Source of the DNA: Seriola aureovittata | Lineage: Eukaryota > Chordata > Actinopteri > Carangiformes > Carangidae | Direction: 5' to 3' | NCBI RefSeq assembly: GCF_021018895.1 | Contig: NC_079377.1 | Coordinates: forward strand, 16,832,501 to 16,896,500 | Length of the DNA stretch: 64,000 nt | Shown: piece by piece, positions 12,665 to 26,273 of the stretch | Layout of the letters: each line of letters opens with the position of its first letter | Numbering within the stretch: position 1 is the stretch's first letter | The notes under the pieces: generated by a model | Databases searched by the model: none | The model's input: only the letters and a program-made list of their open reading frames with translations | Told to the model about the DNA's origin: nothing | Translations under genes and position numbers: made by a program

Positions 12665-13185
12665 CAAGCAGTCGGTTGGTTTAGCTCAGCATACAGACTG
12701 GGTAATAGCTAGGCTGGCTCCAGCCTGGCTACTTAATCCAAAGGTAAAAGATCAGCACCTTTAAAGCGCACAAATATACACATTATATCATGCATGTCTG
12801 ATCTGTAAAAACAATAACTTGTCCTTTTATGGGGGGGTTATATATCAAACTATTTGTTAACTACCAGCAGAGACTCGACACAAAGTTACTGGTCCCAGAC
12901 AAGAAATCGCCACTGTAAAACAGCAAATTGTACTTTCTTTTGTCTATATTAACACAGGATATAACATGTTAATTAGTGATCTTTATAGAAGGGGTGGTAG
13001 GCAAATTCTTTTACCCTCGGAGCCGAACTAGCTGTTTTTTACTACCAGTCTTTATACTAAGCTAAGCTAACCGGCTACATGCTCCAGTTACACATTTAGT
13101 ATATTGACCTGAGCACAGTATCAAACTTCACATCTAACTCTTGGCAGCAAATAAGCATATTTAACAAAATGTTGCACTAATGATT
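12665..13185. mobile_element. Fish interspersed repeat Z, long copy
   Basis: Begins at TTTAGCTCAGCATACAGACTGG and ends near CATCTAACTCTTGGC. It includes GTTATATA after a G tract, GAGACTCGACA and TACTAAGCTAAGCTAACC. A partial copy of the same family lies at about 52600-52760. I recall the consensus as a widespread teleost repeat; its formal family name is not known to me. Confidence 0.6.
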
Positions 13186-13189
13186 TAAA

Positions 13190-14883
13190 CAGTCTTTAGT
13201 GTACATCATGTTTGCCAGATAATTGTAGGTTCTGCAATTTCCTAATATTAGTGGGCTTGTATGTTTGAATGTATTAAGACTAAACTGACTATTCTGAATC
13301 ATCAGTTTCACTGACTGAATCAGTAGCTTTTAGAGCTGGAGCTCCTCACTGGTGACTGAAAGCACCGTTTAAAGCTCAGCTCAAAAACTTACTCAAAGAC
13401 TGCAAAAGCCACATAAACAATTGTGATGTGATAATTCTGCTGCAGACATGTGGCTACTGAGCTATTACACTTTTTTGCACAGGCCTAGTTTTGTACTGAA
13501 CTGAATGTAACAGCTCAAACAGGCAACAGACAGAAAAAAAATCGTCAGAAGCAGCACTGACTTTTTTTTAACAATACAGTGTGTCTACTGAGGTGTATGC
13601 TATGCGTTAGCTTAGAAAAACTTTGTTATTCGAAATGTGTAAATGTACAGTCGGCATCAAATACCACCTCCTAAGAAACTTGTTCAAATAAGGTTAACTG
13701 GCTGCACTGTCCTTTGAAGGCCTTGGCTCCGAACCCAGAGCCTTGACCCATGCAGGGAACTGATGTAATGCACACTCAGTGTCACCATATTATCTTGTCC
13801 ACATCCAAGCAGACAGCCGATCTCTCTTTGTCACTGCATAATTGAGGAGCTGTTGCTATCAAGGATGTGATCCTGAGAGGGATGAGAAAGTGTTACCCTA
13901 GACCACCGTGAACAGGCCAGAGGAACCGGCTCGAGTAAGACCAGAACCAACAGATGAGGCGCATCCGCAGGTCAGAGACAGCAGACAGTCTCTCAGACAG
14001 CCTCTGAAGCCAACAGGCTGTAACATGTATGTGACTGATGTGTGTGTTCCAATGCAATGTGACAGAACTCCACATTAAAGAGGAACTGGATCGTCTCATC
14101 AGAATTTAGAATGTGAAGGGCTGGGGTCAATTTTCGTCTTGACGCAGACACTTCAGTAAATGGACTGAGATTCAGCTCATGGGTTGGGAATGAGCCAAAA
14201 TTGATTACTGATGGATCAATAAATTGGCAAGTGAATAAGAGCCCATTACTAACCAATCAAAACTAATAGCACTTTAACTGCCCTCTTTGTTTCTGCTGCT
14301 CCATCAGCTTAGCAGAAAACCTGCAGTTATCTGACATGTGGGGGGGTGAATGTTCCAAAATGAAAGAGGATAACAGACCCAAACACAAAACAGGCACAAG
14401 ACTATTAAACTCAACAAGCTTCTCACTCTCCAGGTCAGAGGACAAAAATTGTGTTTTCCTACTTGACACTAATATTCATCTCCTCCCTGTGGACACAAAT
14501 CCGGCTGACCCTATTTATTGGTCTGCGAGTACAGCAAGGAGCACATGATTACAAAGAGTACCCAAACACGATTGCCCCCCCTCCTCCTCGTGACGGACAG
14601 TAATTGGTGTTTGTTTGCTCTCTTTTCTCCCTCTCTTGTATCGTGGGGTTTTAAAGAGTGCTATTACTGTCAGCTGATTAGTATGGCTCCTCTGCCTCTT
14701 CCAGCAGCTGTCAGGACTGCCTAATGAGAGGAAACTTGAGCAGAGACAAGAGGGGCCTGCACACAGACACATAAATTTAAGCATACACAGAGTAAGTGTG
14801 AGAGATAGAGACAGATTCGTTTGACATGCCTTCAGTGTATTTTTTTTTTCCAAAATTATGTATTTAGTCAAATAACAAAAGAT

Positions 14884-14914
<31 letters not shown>

Positions 14915-15795
14915 CTATGGACACCACTGAGTTCTGGTACCACATCAACTGTGTTGCAGCAGTTTGGGGAAAATTCTTTCCTGTTTTTACATGAAAATAC
15001 ACAAAGTGAGGTCCATAAAGAAATGGTTTTCAGAGTTTGCTGTGGGAGAACCCAACTGGCCTACAAAAGACGATGACCTCAGTCCCATCTTTTGGTATGA
15101 ACTGGAACACTGACTATGAGACAGGCCTTATGCAGCATCCACGTTTAAACCATGATTACGAGCAGCCGAGTGGAAAAAACCATTCAAATCAGCCTTCAAC
15201 AATATCTTCCATTTGGTGAAAAGACCAACAGGCTTGTCAACAAACTTTTGGCAGAATGGCTAGAAATGCACCACTGCCTCAGTTACATTATGATAAAATC
15301 AATTTACACTAATACAATCAATTCAGCTAATTTTATGGGAGCTATGCACTGTTTGTTTGTATCTGGTTCCTCTTGGTACCAAACTGCCACAAATATGTAA
15401 CACAACACAGAACAGTGGATAATTTAGGCTATTTAGGTGGTGTGACTTCAAGCTAACCACCAGGGCAAAATACCTTGGAATAATAAACATTGGAAAAGAG
15501 ATGTTTTGAGCCCATATTTATCAAACTTCTAAAAATTACACACACATAAGACTGATCTTAAGGCAACTTAGGAAGAAAAAAAAAAAGTAAAAGCAATCAA
15601 GAGTAAGAGAAATACTTAGAGCAACTCTCAAGTGGTCACATGATTAATATGCACAGAGTACTGCAGCCATGTAAGATCTACTCTTCACCAACTGGAGCTC
15701 TCATAAATTTAATTGTTTTTAACTTAAAAAGTTTTGATAAAAATACTTAAATGACAGGAAGTAAAAGTAATGTATTGTAAAGGTGGTGTTTCTGT
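13190..15795. other. Gene-free DNA
   Basis: No exon or RNA gene is recognised. It holds a 27-base A tract at 14888-14914. The open frames around 13893-14871 are short and unlike any family I know. A repeat-free block at about 14500-14760 could be regulatory. Confidence 0.5.
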
Positions 15796-15799
15796 AATT

Positions 15800-16035
15800 T
15801 AGCCTACCCTCACTGAAACAAATGGGGTGGTCAAAATAATAGACACCCGTCTCTATAACACAATATAGTTCCAACAGCACAACAAACAGCAGCCTACAAA
15901 ATGACCATAAAGCTGAATGAGCACCTCTTTAAAACAGGTTCAACAAAAACTGAAAACTGTGACCATCAGGATTGCTGTATTAGACTGCATTTGTTTTAGC
16001 TAGGTGTTCCTAATAAACCGCCAACTGAGTGTAGA

Positions 16036-16036
<1 letters not shown>
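15800..16036. mobile_element. Tc1-like transposon end or derived short element
   Basis: The right boundary reads AGGTGTTCCTAATAAA then CTGAGTGTA. Read on the minus strand this is TACACTC, a short spacer and TTTATTAGGAACACC. The same terminal pattern bounds the Tc1-like element at 48002-49062 in this window. The left end and any transposase sequence are not visible, so this is a fragment or a non-autonomous derivative. Confidence 0.5.

Positions 16037-16040
<4 letters not shown>

Positions 16041-16066
<26 letters not shown>
16041..16066. repeat. (AT)n microsatellite
   Basis: About 13 AT units directly beside the transposon-like end at 16036. Confidence 0.9.
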
Positions 16067-16412
16067 GTATAAAGATACAGAGAAAAAAATCTATACACAA
16101 ATACATATGGATACTTAATATGGAATCTTGTATATCAAATAGTCTCTGAACATAAAATTAAATAAAAGTCATGGGAGTCATATCATCATTTTCCTCCTGT
16201 TTAAGTAAAAATGGGATACATATGAGGGACCAGCACCAATCCATATTAGATCCCTCAAAAGTGCTCTTTTAATACAGTACATCAAGCATTCACACCAGCC
16301 CTTGACAACTCTTCCCTACAGCTTAACAGACCCCTAAGTCCTCAGGGCACCCAGGAAAATTAACCATTTAATAGTGATAAATAACTGAGTCTGACGAACA
16401 GGGACTTCAAAT

Positions 16413-16447
<35 letters not shown>

Positions 16448-19400
16448 CTGGATTAACAAACAGCCCAATTTCATGTTTTCACTGTACATTCATGCAACAT
16501 CCCTCTTTTCCCCCACTCACGTACACACCCTATGATGTGACAGCTTCATAGAAAGGTTTCCTCAACCTCATGCATGCAATTTTTTTTTCAGGAAATAATA
16601 AGCATTTCAATCAAACAAATTCAAGAGAAAGAAACTGACAGAAGAGATGATAACATACCAAGGTTACCTTCAGTAGTGGAATGTAAGTGAAAGTATATTT
16701 TTCAAATACAAATATGAGGTGTACTTGAGCACCTTCTTTGTAAATTAAGATTTTACATTTCTTTATTTTTTCTTTCTACATTGCAGTATTGCTACTTTTA
16801 CGAACGATTCTGTGATATTTTAGACCCACGCAGCATTGTGACATCCTGGTATTTATCTTCTCTATCAATGGCATTCCCATTAATACGTTCACCTTCTTTC
16901 CTGGTTTCGCTCCTTTTCCCTCTCTGACGATGTATACTGTTACAGGCCTTTGTATAAGTCAAAATGGAGCATTGATTATTTGTAAAAACATAAGTGCAAA
17001 TCAAATCAACATTGCGCAGGGACAGATGAGAGCTGCCTACCTGTGCACACGCAGGAAAAGGGGGGCAGTTATTGACCAATTGATTTGATGTGAAAGAGGG
17101 GCATTCTTTTTCCCGCAGTGAAAAGACCTTGACTGCAAGGCCAGCAATCACTCCACCACCTTACCTCCAACTACAAATACCTCTAACACCCAACTGTGTC
17201 CTCAATCTCCACTCCAACGGGCCCAGGTATGCAACTTTTCCGGCACCACCGTTATGTATTTGGCTTTCTATTTCACTTTAATAGGGGAGAAATTGGCAAC
17301 ATATTCTTTTACAGCCCCCTGGCACCATTAGAAAGCCTGCTGTCACTTGGATTATTTATGAAAAACTATTTCATGCTTACTTACATTTGCCGCTTATTTT
17401 CCCCCAGTGTGACCTGCAGCAGATTTAGTTCCATTTCGAAAGCCTTAAAGCCAATTCTTTATGTCTGCAGGTCAGCCTTCTCGATTGAGTCGAGATTGAA
17501 ATACCAGTGTGTAGTGGGAAAGGTATGGCAAGAGGAAACCAATAGTCTTTTATTGTGTAGAGGGCTTCAGTAAAGAGAAAAGGAAGGCGAATACTGAAAA
17601 AGGAGAAACGATAGAAGGGTGAAGGCGGGGGAACAAGGTGATTTTTTGGTGGATCTAGGATTGGAGACACCTGCAGAAATAGGAGGCGATGCAAAGGCAG
17701 CAACAAAAGTTGAGGAGTGAATGGGCCACAAACATCCAGCTGCCTGTGAGCAGCAAAGACAACAAAGACTGGCCAAGAACTGAGTCAGCAAATTTTCATA
17801 GAACGTAAAAACACAAAAGACATAAAAAAGAAAGTGGTCTTAAATCCGCAAGATTTTATATTTCATCCAAAAACATGTCAAATTCCTTTGCTTGTGTGGT
17901 GTTTTACAAGGACTACAATGATAAACTTTGCTGGGAGGTTTTGTTTGTGATTTTTTTTTTCCCCTTGTGTTTCTCGAATCTATACTCATATTCTTGTCTG
18001 TACGAGGAAATTGGCAATCTTTGTCTTTCAACATATCAAATAAATCAAAATAAATTTCCCCACTAAGGAGCTCGACAGGCCAGGACAAAACAGTCCCACT
18101 CCCCTCTGGAGCATGCATCTATACTCATAATCCCATACTGTATGAGATGGGGTCTTTCACTCTCCATTGCACACACACGCACACAAACGCACACAAACAC
18201 ACACACGCACACACTTTTGATCTGGGTTTGGCCTGGTCTTTATACAGTGACCCTAATAAACTGCGGCGTGGCCGAGCCGGTTTGTCACTGTCACAGGTAA
18301 GTGATGTAATTAATGAGTGTGTAGCAGAGTGGATGGGAGCTGGGGCGTTAGCTTTTAAACACCTCTCCAGCTGACTGGGTTTGGGGAGGCCCAGCTGGAC
18401 ACAGCCAACGGATCGATACGGGGTCAGGGGTCAGTCAACCCTCCCATTATGTCCGAGGTAGCTCCCATCATCGTCTGGCTAACGATGCCTGCAGGAGGGC
18501 CAGCGACAGAGCCGCTGCAGAAAGAGGAAACAGCTTCAAACTGAGGCTGTTGTGGTTTCTGGGGTTGAAGTCTAAAACTTGTTTTTGTATATATCTATGA
18601 TGAAGAATCCAAACAGCTTCACCATGGTTGGAGAGTCTCCATATTCTGTTTCTGGAAAAGCTTCAGCTTCTCAGGTCACACTTAGCTAATAAAGTATATA
18701 GTTCCTACATAGTCGACTGTGTAGGAACTATGGTCCCTACACGATTAAATTGGTCATGTGATCTGGTTGTTCAGATCTCCAGCTACACGTACTGTCAGAC
18801 CAACAGTGTAGAACTAGAAAAAGAGCTAAAAAAAATACTGTCATCAAACTGCAACAACACAACCGTATAAAAAAATAATCAAACACAACAACCCAACAGT
18901 GACTGCAGTGATGGCCTCTGGCAAGTGCCAGTGCTGTCACTGACTAGAAAAGGACAAAGAAAACAGCAGGGTTTCAGCAGCAATTGTTCCTGGTCACACT
19001 GGTGTAATCAATAATTGTCTAATGAGGGTTTTTTGTTTGGAAAATCAAAACTCTGTTAAAGCAGAAATTTTTACATTCATTCCTCTGAATTACACTTTAA
19101 AATAAACTTTTTAAACACATCTTAACCTTGTGCCCCGAGTTCTTCAGTTTTTGTTGATGTCCATCTACAGTTTGGTAATGCTCATGCAAACGCTCATTTT
19201 ATTAAGAGGTGTATTTTTTTAAATCAATGTTATACTTAAACCCCAAAGAATTCGATATCCTAATGGATGCAAGTCCTAACGATGCCATTATGTTAATTCA
19301 GGGTAACAGCTCTTTCTGAGTTTTTAATGTGCTGCTACGGTTGTTTTTTGTAATTTTTATATTTTTTATAATGTAGTATTCTGGTATAAGATTTCTTCAG

Positions 19401-19704
19401 GTTTATTTTATTGTAAAATTAAATGAGATGTGTTGTTGAGTTATCTGATATCTGTAAATCAAAATAAAACAATATTACCAATTTTTGTGTCTTGGTATTG
19501 GTAATTTCTCTTTTATAGAGGTAAAATTACAGCTAAAAACCTGTTTCTTATTTTTTAATTTATTTAAAGTTATATTTCCAAGCCAGTCACCAACGTGAAA
19601 CATTATATAAGCTATGATTTTTTTTCTCCTTATGCTGCCCAGCCATTTAAAAATGTTTTAATAATTAATTTTTTGTCTGTTTACAATAAAAGAAATTACA
19701 TTTT
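16067..19704. other. Gene-free DNA with candidate regulatory blocks
   Basis: No exon is recognised. It contains a (CT)n tract at 16416-16443 and a CA-rich tract at 18167-18212. Repeat-free blocks at about 17000-17520 and 18290-18520 have many TTTATTA / TTAATGAG words and could be conserved noncoding elements. Fragment words of repeat X occur near 16670-16765. Confidence 0.45.
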
Positions 19705-19708
19705 AATG

Positions 19709-20215
19709 TTAAACTTCCCTCACATTAGCAGGACTGTCCATTTCAGATCGCTTTTTTCTCAGACTCAATAGCGACTCCCAAAGATCTATACAGAGATCAA
19801 AACTCAACAGCTAATTTAAAGTGTGCCTCACATTTCTTGGAGCTTTGAGTTTTTTATCCTGTAGGTGCCCCAAGGAATACTGTGACCAGTTTTGCTCATG
19901 ATGTTGATACATTATTAATATTACAGCAGGGGAGCATGGGAAATCGTTCCTGGCCAGATTGGGTTTGATCAATATCCTGAGAGGGCAGGAGACTCATTAA
20001 TCTAAAACTTCCCTCACATTAGCAGCACTGTCCGATTTAGACCACTCTTTACTCAGACTCAATAGGCACTCCAGCAGATCCATACAGAGATCAAAACTCA
20101 ACGGCTAATTTAGAGTGCACTGGAGTTTTTAATGCTGTGAGCTCCCTAGTGAACACTGGGACCAGTTTTGTTTATGATATTGATGTTGATTCATTATTAT
20201 TATTACAGGGATCTT
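19709..20215. repeat. Local direct duplication, about 215 bp, two copies
   Basis: The block at 19709-19930 and the block at 20002-20215 align along their length. Both contain ACTTCCCTCACATTAGCA, ACAGAGATCAAAACTCAAC and CCAGTTTTG in the same order, with scattered substitutions and small indels. A weaker relative of the flanking GTTCCTGG segment lies near 18985. There is no coding capacity. Confidence 0.75.
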
Positions 20216-21997
20216 AATTTGTAAAGACAAAAAAATACAAACGTTTTACAAAACAAATTTTATAAAAAAAATCTCTATGAATGTGGTTACTTCTGTCATG
20301 TAAAAACAAGGTCTCTTATTCTAGTATTCAAAATCATGACACACCCATTTTCACAAAACTGTTTCTTTTTCTTTTACTAAATAAGGTGAAAACAAGGCGA
20401 ATCAAACTGATTTATAAAACACAAAAAAAAATACAAGGCCGAAAGAGCTCATAAGGTATTAAAATAAAAAAAAAAATAAAAAAAGATGAAAAGGAAATCA
20501 ACTGTTACTCTGTACAGTATAATAATTCAGGAATTTATTTGACATTGATGTTCATGTTGTAGGTGTTACCAGCAAAATTAAAAGAGATAAGTACACAAAA
20601 AGAGTAGAGCTGAAATGATTAGTTGATTAATTAATTGGCCAACTAACAGAAAATTAATCAGAAACTATTTTGATTATTCATTAATCATTTATGTTATTTT
20701 TCAAGCAGACATTCAGGATTTGTTACATACCTTATGTGACCGTACACTAAATATCTTTGGGTTTTCGACTGTTTGTTGGACAAACCTAGCAATTTCAAAA
20801 CCTTGTACTCTGGGATTTTTTAATGTAAACAATGGATTGTTTAAAGCAATTAATCACGAAGATAATCAGCAGACGAACTGATAAAAATTTATCATTAGTT
20901 GTGGACGTAAAAAAAACAAAAAAAAAAACAATCTTTGTTTTGTTTCAGATCATACTCAGTGTGAGCAGTGTGGTAGACATGCTGAGGGTTGATACTCTAT
21001 GTGTGACCATTGGTGTTTAAGGATGTGCCAGTGGACGCACTATATTATCTTCCTATGGACAGGCTAATCCATTACCAGCCTTCTTGCAGTGCGAGTGAAA
21101 TGCTCGTATTAGGGCAACTGTGCGTTCAGAGGCATCATTCAGGACAATGAGCTATAGCTAGAGAGTGACAAGCTAGAAAAATGTCCCCACTTTTCAGGCT
21201 GTACAAATGACGTTTGGCCACGATAACTCACAACTGGACACTTCATTTCAAGTCGAGAGCTAGCTGGCCAGTCAAAAGCTATTATACCATCTTCTTTATT
21301 TGTGACCCATGGTTTTGGTAGTAGGACCATCAAATATATACTGCTAAAATGCCACTTCAGTCAAAAATATTGGCCAATTCTTTCTCTGTCGTGACTGGGT
21401 CCGGATGGCAACCTGCTTCTGATGGTATAAACCTTTAAGAGTCAGGTGGTCAGGCAGCTGGCATCTATCAGGCCCAAGCACACCATGTGAAGAAGAGTGA
21501 CCAATGCTGCTGATCCCTCGTAGCCATTCTCAAAGCATAACAGTCAAATGAATTGATTAGCAATTTATCACAGGGGAATTGCTTGCTTAGAGGAATAATC
21601 ACTCACCGATAAAGAAGAAATGGCTATGAATACATTTCAAGGATGACAATCTTTGAGGAGTAATAGTATAATTTGTCACTTGTGACAGTCTATTTGATTG
21701 TTCTCGATATTTCAGCCTGGTGGAATATTGGACAGAATCGCACCGGGTTGTCAGAGCCAGGCTGAGGTGTGTGTGTGAATTCGTCGAGTCGTGCTTTTAA
21801 TACGGTAATAAGGCAGTCAGAAGAACACTTCGACTTCCTAAGGTGACAGCAGCTTTATCGCGCGTCGCCTCATAAACTCCCATCATATCTGTTCGCCACT
21901 ATTATCAAATGGATGTTTAGCGTGCTTCAGTGTGTCTGTGTGTGGGTGTGTGAAAGAGACAGCGAATGAGTGAGCAACCTGTGCCTGTGTGTTTGTT

Positions 21998-22058
<61 letters not shown>

Positions 22059-25000
22059 GGTGATGACATGAGAGCACAAACAGATCAGCATGAAAAGCGA
22101 GTTGATCCTGGCTGAGGGCAGAAATACTGTAGGACCACAAAGACTTTGAGCTTTTCATAAGAAAAATAAGCCCATCCTCCTGTGTTGAAGTGACACATTT
22201 CTCTTTCTGCTCCTATTCCCTCTTGAAGTCCAGGCAGCTGTGGTCAAACTTAGGTCAATAAAATGTCTGTCTGTCCATTGAGCTGCCATACCTATCAAAA
22301 GATGAAAGTTTGTCTTTAAAAGGAGAGATAGAATTCAGCGGGGAGAGAGTGGGCCATTCTGCGAGGCATGCAGGAAATTAATCAAGGAAATGGGGTTTTT
22401 GGTGTGCCTATATCACAACTAATCTATCCTTTGTCCACATGTAGCCAGCTCCAAGCCTCACCAATCAAGAGCGACACGCTGGCTTTATGAAAAGCCACTT
22501 GTTCCCTGCATAATTGGGGGGTCTCATTGCTGAGTTAAATGGGAGGTGGAGGTGGAGGGAGGGGCAGTCTTGTTTGCCCATGTAAAGTGTGATCCAGATA
22601 ATAGCTTTCTCATCAAAGGCAGCAATTACATTCATTACAACGGCGCAAGGCGCGCCTGCAAGGAAATTAAGTGGTGAGAGGAAAGAAAAGCTTAATATAT
22701 ACCTCCTTTTTCCTATCCCCCTCCTCTCAGTTCTTTTTCAAATGCTCCACGTGGAGCAGGAGACCTCAAGAAAGAAACAGTCACAGTAGAAGAAGAATAA
22801 ATCTCGTCAAAGTCCCTCTTCACCTTTCTGCATCCAAGAGGCTCCCGTCTAGCGTTACTATGGCTGCACTTGTCTAGGATTAAAAAGCTTTTCCAGGAGG
22901 GTAATCTCTAATGCAGCCCAACAAATGACACCAACTCTTAAAAAACTGCTTAAGACCTTTTTCTAAATTAAATTCCAATTTCTTTCTTGGAAAGGAGGAG
23001 CAAATGAATTGTCTTGTGTGGCGTTAAACCACAAACAGCCTGTAAATCAAGCAGTTAAGAGGAGAAGGGAACCTTTTCATTCAGGCCTTTTAAATGGGAA
23101 TCAGAGCAAGTGGATAACACTGCAACCTTCTCAAAGACAGGTGTTGTCCCAGAGCCCATTCTACATGTGGCAGTGTGTATATTCAAACGCTCGCTCATAT
23201 AATTTAGATTGGTCTCATAAAGGTTTTGAGTTCAAGTCAGATCTATACAAAATGTTAAGTATATGAGTTATTGAGTCATTCTATCAAAATAGACACAAAT
23301 GTTGGATTACCATGTTTGATTTATGTTAGAGTAGATGTTATGTAATTGTATGGCTGAAGGTAAGCCATTTAACATCCAAAGCAGTTTTTCAACAAAAAGT
23401 TTCCAACAGTGTGACCACAGTATTATTGGATGTAAATACCACCCACACTAAGCCCTATTTGAGTATTACCTGCACTCAGTCTCATTAATACATGTTCACT
23501 GCCCTTTAACAGAACAGCTTAATATATCGTGCAGTGGACATGTCATTAATGCAAAATTAAGGATGACCAATTCTTCCCCTTAAGTATTTTTAGGCTTAAT
23601 AAATCTGTCCTTCAAACCCGCAGCTACATTGGCTCTAACTGCAGGAGATGCTTAGTAGTAAATACAACGTGAGATTATTGTTTCAAAGATTTATACGATA
23701 TGAATTAAAAAAAACAAACAATTGAAACAAATGAGAGCACCAAGACGTGTGTAGTTTGTCTTTTCGTGGCGACAAATCATTGTGGCTGTGTGTAAATTAT
23801 TCAACAGGATCTGGCCTCGGTGGAAACCTGAGCATAATTAAATTGCAATAAAATAACATTAGTGTGGACAGGCTGTTAGAAGGTGATGTAATTGGCTGCC
23901 CTGGCGGTCACGGTTCAACTGATGAGGTTGACTGTCACGTCTTCTGTGGGTGCTCTACATGCTGTCCCACAGGACTGGCAGCTGACACAGACAGGACTCG
24001 CTAGCTTACTGTACACTGAGCTTTCTGTGTCTGCACAGTGATAGCAATGACATGTCTAATCTTGATGAGTCAAACCTTTTCCTGCGAGGTTAGAACTTGT
24101 ACCAGCCTGCATGTCTTACCTTGGTATCCTGTGTCATGCGGAGTCCTTGAGTCTCAAAACAGTGTGTGGTAGAATGGGAAGTATCTGTACCATCACTGAG
24201 ACATGTGCGCCATCTAGTGTCCGGATGCTGAACTGCACTCATATGTGGACAGGCAACAGCAGGTGTACATGCAGATCCAATCTGATCTATGAAAAAATGT
24301 AAAATAGCATGTTAACATTCCCTGAAGAGACACACAAACAGATCACACACACGCTATAGCTTCTCCACAGGACATAGCACAGATAGGTATATAAATTGTC
24401 AACATCAAATGAATGACTCTTGTTACAGAGTAAAGTGTTCTCTGGCAGCAGGTTTACATTACTGCTGTAATACTATTGCTCTTACAGTAGCAGTTGTAAT
24501 GCGGTAAGGGGATACAGCAGCCTCACTCAACTTAGTCGTTTATCATCTTCTCCTCAGTGGTTTTCCTACAACTTTGACACAAATGGGGCAATGTGATCTT
24601 CACCAAGCCCTTACTGGTAAATTATTGATTGTGATAAAACATGGATGAGTCAATAGCTTTTGAAAGTAATGCAATTGTTGTGCCTCATTTGCCACTTGCG
24701 CATAATTGCAAGCTGTACATCTGAAAGTGTGTCATGTCAGGGACAATGCTATCAGTTAACTTCATTAGCTGGTGGCAAGACATCTGTGTTTCTAATTCAA
24801 ACTGTCTGTAAAAAAAAAAAAAAAAAGGAAAAAAAAAAGCCATTGTCTTTGATGACAAAGTGCATTGTTGAAGGTAAGTTTCAATATTGATACAATGTTG
24901 ACAAATTATTAATGACAATTTCATCTTTGAATCACTAACATAAAAGATGCTATCTAAAAATTGTTTTAGAAAACAAGTTCCTTCATGTATGAGCCTATAT

Positions 25001-25290
25001 TTGACGTGAAATGTTGACACTAAACAACTCCATAATAAGACATCATCTTAAGAGTTGTGCCAATCTAAAAATGTGCACAAGTTTGTTTGTTGTCTTAATA
25101 GTAATGCTGACGCTAAACCAAGAAAAAAGTTGCATGTTTCATCAGAAAGCCACATAGTTAAATCCCTTCGACGGCGTTCTCCTCTGTCGAATGCGCTTTT
25201 TTGTTAGTTGGGTGAACTAGCTAAAAAGTTTGTTTGCATCACAGTTATTTTGAAAACATTAACATACATTTAAATCAACCTCCGACGTGT
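20216..25290. other. Gene-free DNA
   Basis: No exon is recognised. It contains a TG microsatellite at 21981-22054 and A-rich runs near 20890-20935 and 24811-24837. A repeat-free block at about 22440-22680 and another at 23780-23960 have many TAATTA / CATTA words and look like enhancer candidates. Human has ACADSB in this position, facing away from IKZF5. I see no acyl-CoA dehydrogenase exon on the minus strand. Confidence 0.5.
21981..22054. repeat. (TG)n microsatellite
   Basis: A long TG run. The open frame across it on the opposite strand is a histidine-threonine repeat artefact. Confidence 0.95.
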
Positions 25291-25589
25291 AACCTCATGC
25301 CATAAACTGGAGTTTCAGAATTTGTAAATAATACATTATTTGTGTTAAATTGTATCTTACCCATTCCTCTGCGGCATGTTTTAAGGCCTCGTCGTCTGTA
25401 CAAAATTTACATCTTTGGTCTTCAGGCACAGAAAATACAAAAGAGGTTCGTCGATTCATATTGTTGTTTAAAAATGTTGTATTGCGTTTTTGCTGAATGC
25501 ATACAATGTGGACAACTGTATAACTTTGTCTTTTTACCAAAGCTGTGGCATTAGTGGGGGTGAAGGGAACCTTTCTTGGCGGGCTATAT

Positions 25590-26073
25590 TGTTTTTTTGG
25601 CGGGACGGTTTTCACCGGTGCACAGATATTGAACTTTGACCCCTCAAACTGGTTTATTGTTTTGATTTCGCAGGTTGTCTTTCTTTGTGAATTGTATCGA
25701 GTGTGTCGACGGAACGGATATTTTAAAACTAGTATTAGACTTGTGGGGTTTACGGACACTCATACGGACTATGTAAGTGATGACCGTGTTGAGCAGATAC
25801 CGGCGTAGCTGTTGACAAAGATGCTATCTCCGAGTTAAGCTAACGTTAGCTGTGCAGCTAAAGCAGCGTACGTAGCTTTGGTAACAACATGACGGTGATG
25901 AGGAGCGGTGTGTAGGAGCGACCAAGCTTTAATCGGATCGCGCCGATTTCCTGCTTGACAGTTACTGGTTTTCAGGATTACCCCATTGTTTGTGTCTGGA
26001 TAGCTACTAAACAGCTTTTCCAAGCGAGCAAACAAAACTGTTTACATTTAACCGACGACTTATCTTCGAAGAG
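25590..26073 (+). promoter_or_regulatory. ikzf5 promoter and 5' UTR exon
   Basis: A CpG-containing block precedes a GAG/GTAGGT donor at 26073. Its partner acceptor TTCATGCAG is at 26197, so a noncoding first exon probably ends at 26073. The motif TTTGGCGGGA at 25596-25605 matches an E2F-type site, and a second GGCGGG lies near 25578. Transcript start is not defined. Confidence 0.5.
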
Positions 26074-26273
26074 GTAGGTGTGTAACTTTGGAAATCAGCT
26101 AGCTACGTTAACGACACGGATACTTAGACTTTTTTTTTTTAATGTGGTTGGTTGCATATGTGTTTTCATGACATTTTAATTCCCTGACTTCATGCAGATT
26201 CATAATTGTGATCGCCGCAGTCAAACACGTAACACGTCTTTTTAGTGTTGGACATTTGCATCGCTTTCTTTCA

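Noticed and set aside
21883..22158. Minus-strand 91-residue His-Thr-rich frame
   Set aside because: It lies on the TG microsatellite.
25545..25808. 87-codon plus-strand frame before ikzf5
   Set aside because: It lies in the promoter/5' UTR area, has no recognisable domain, and is not joined in frame to the ikzf5 start.
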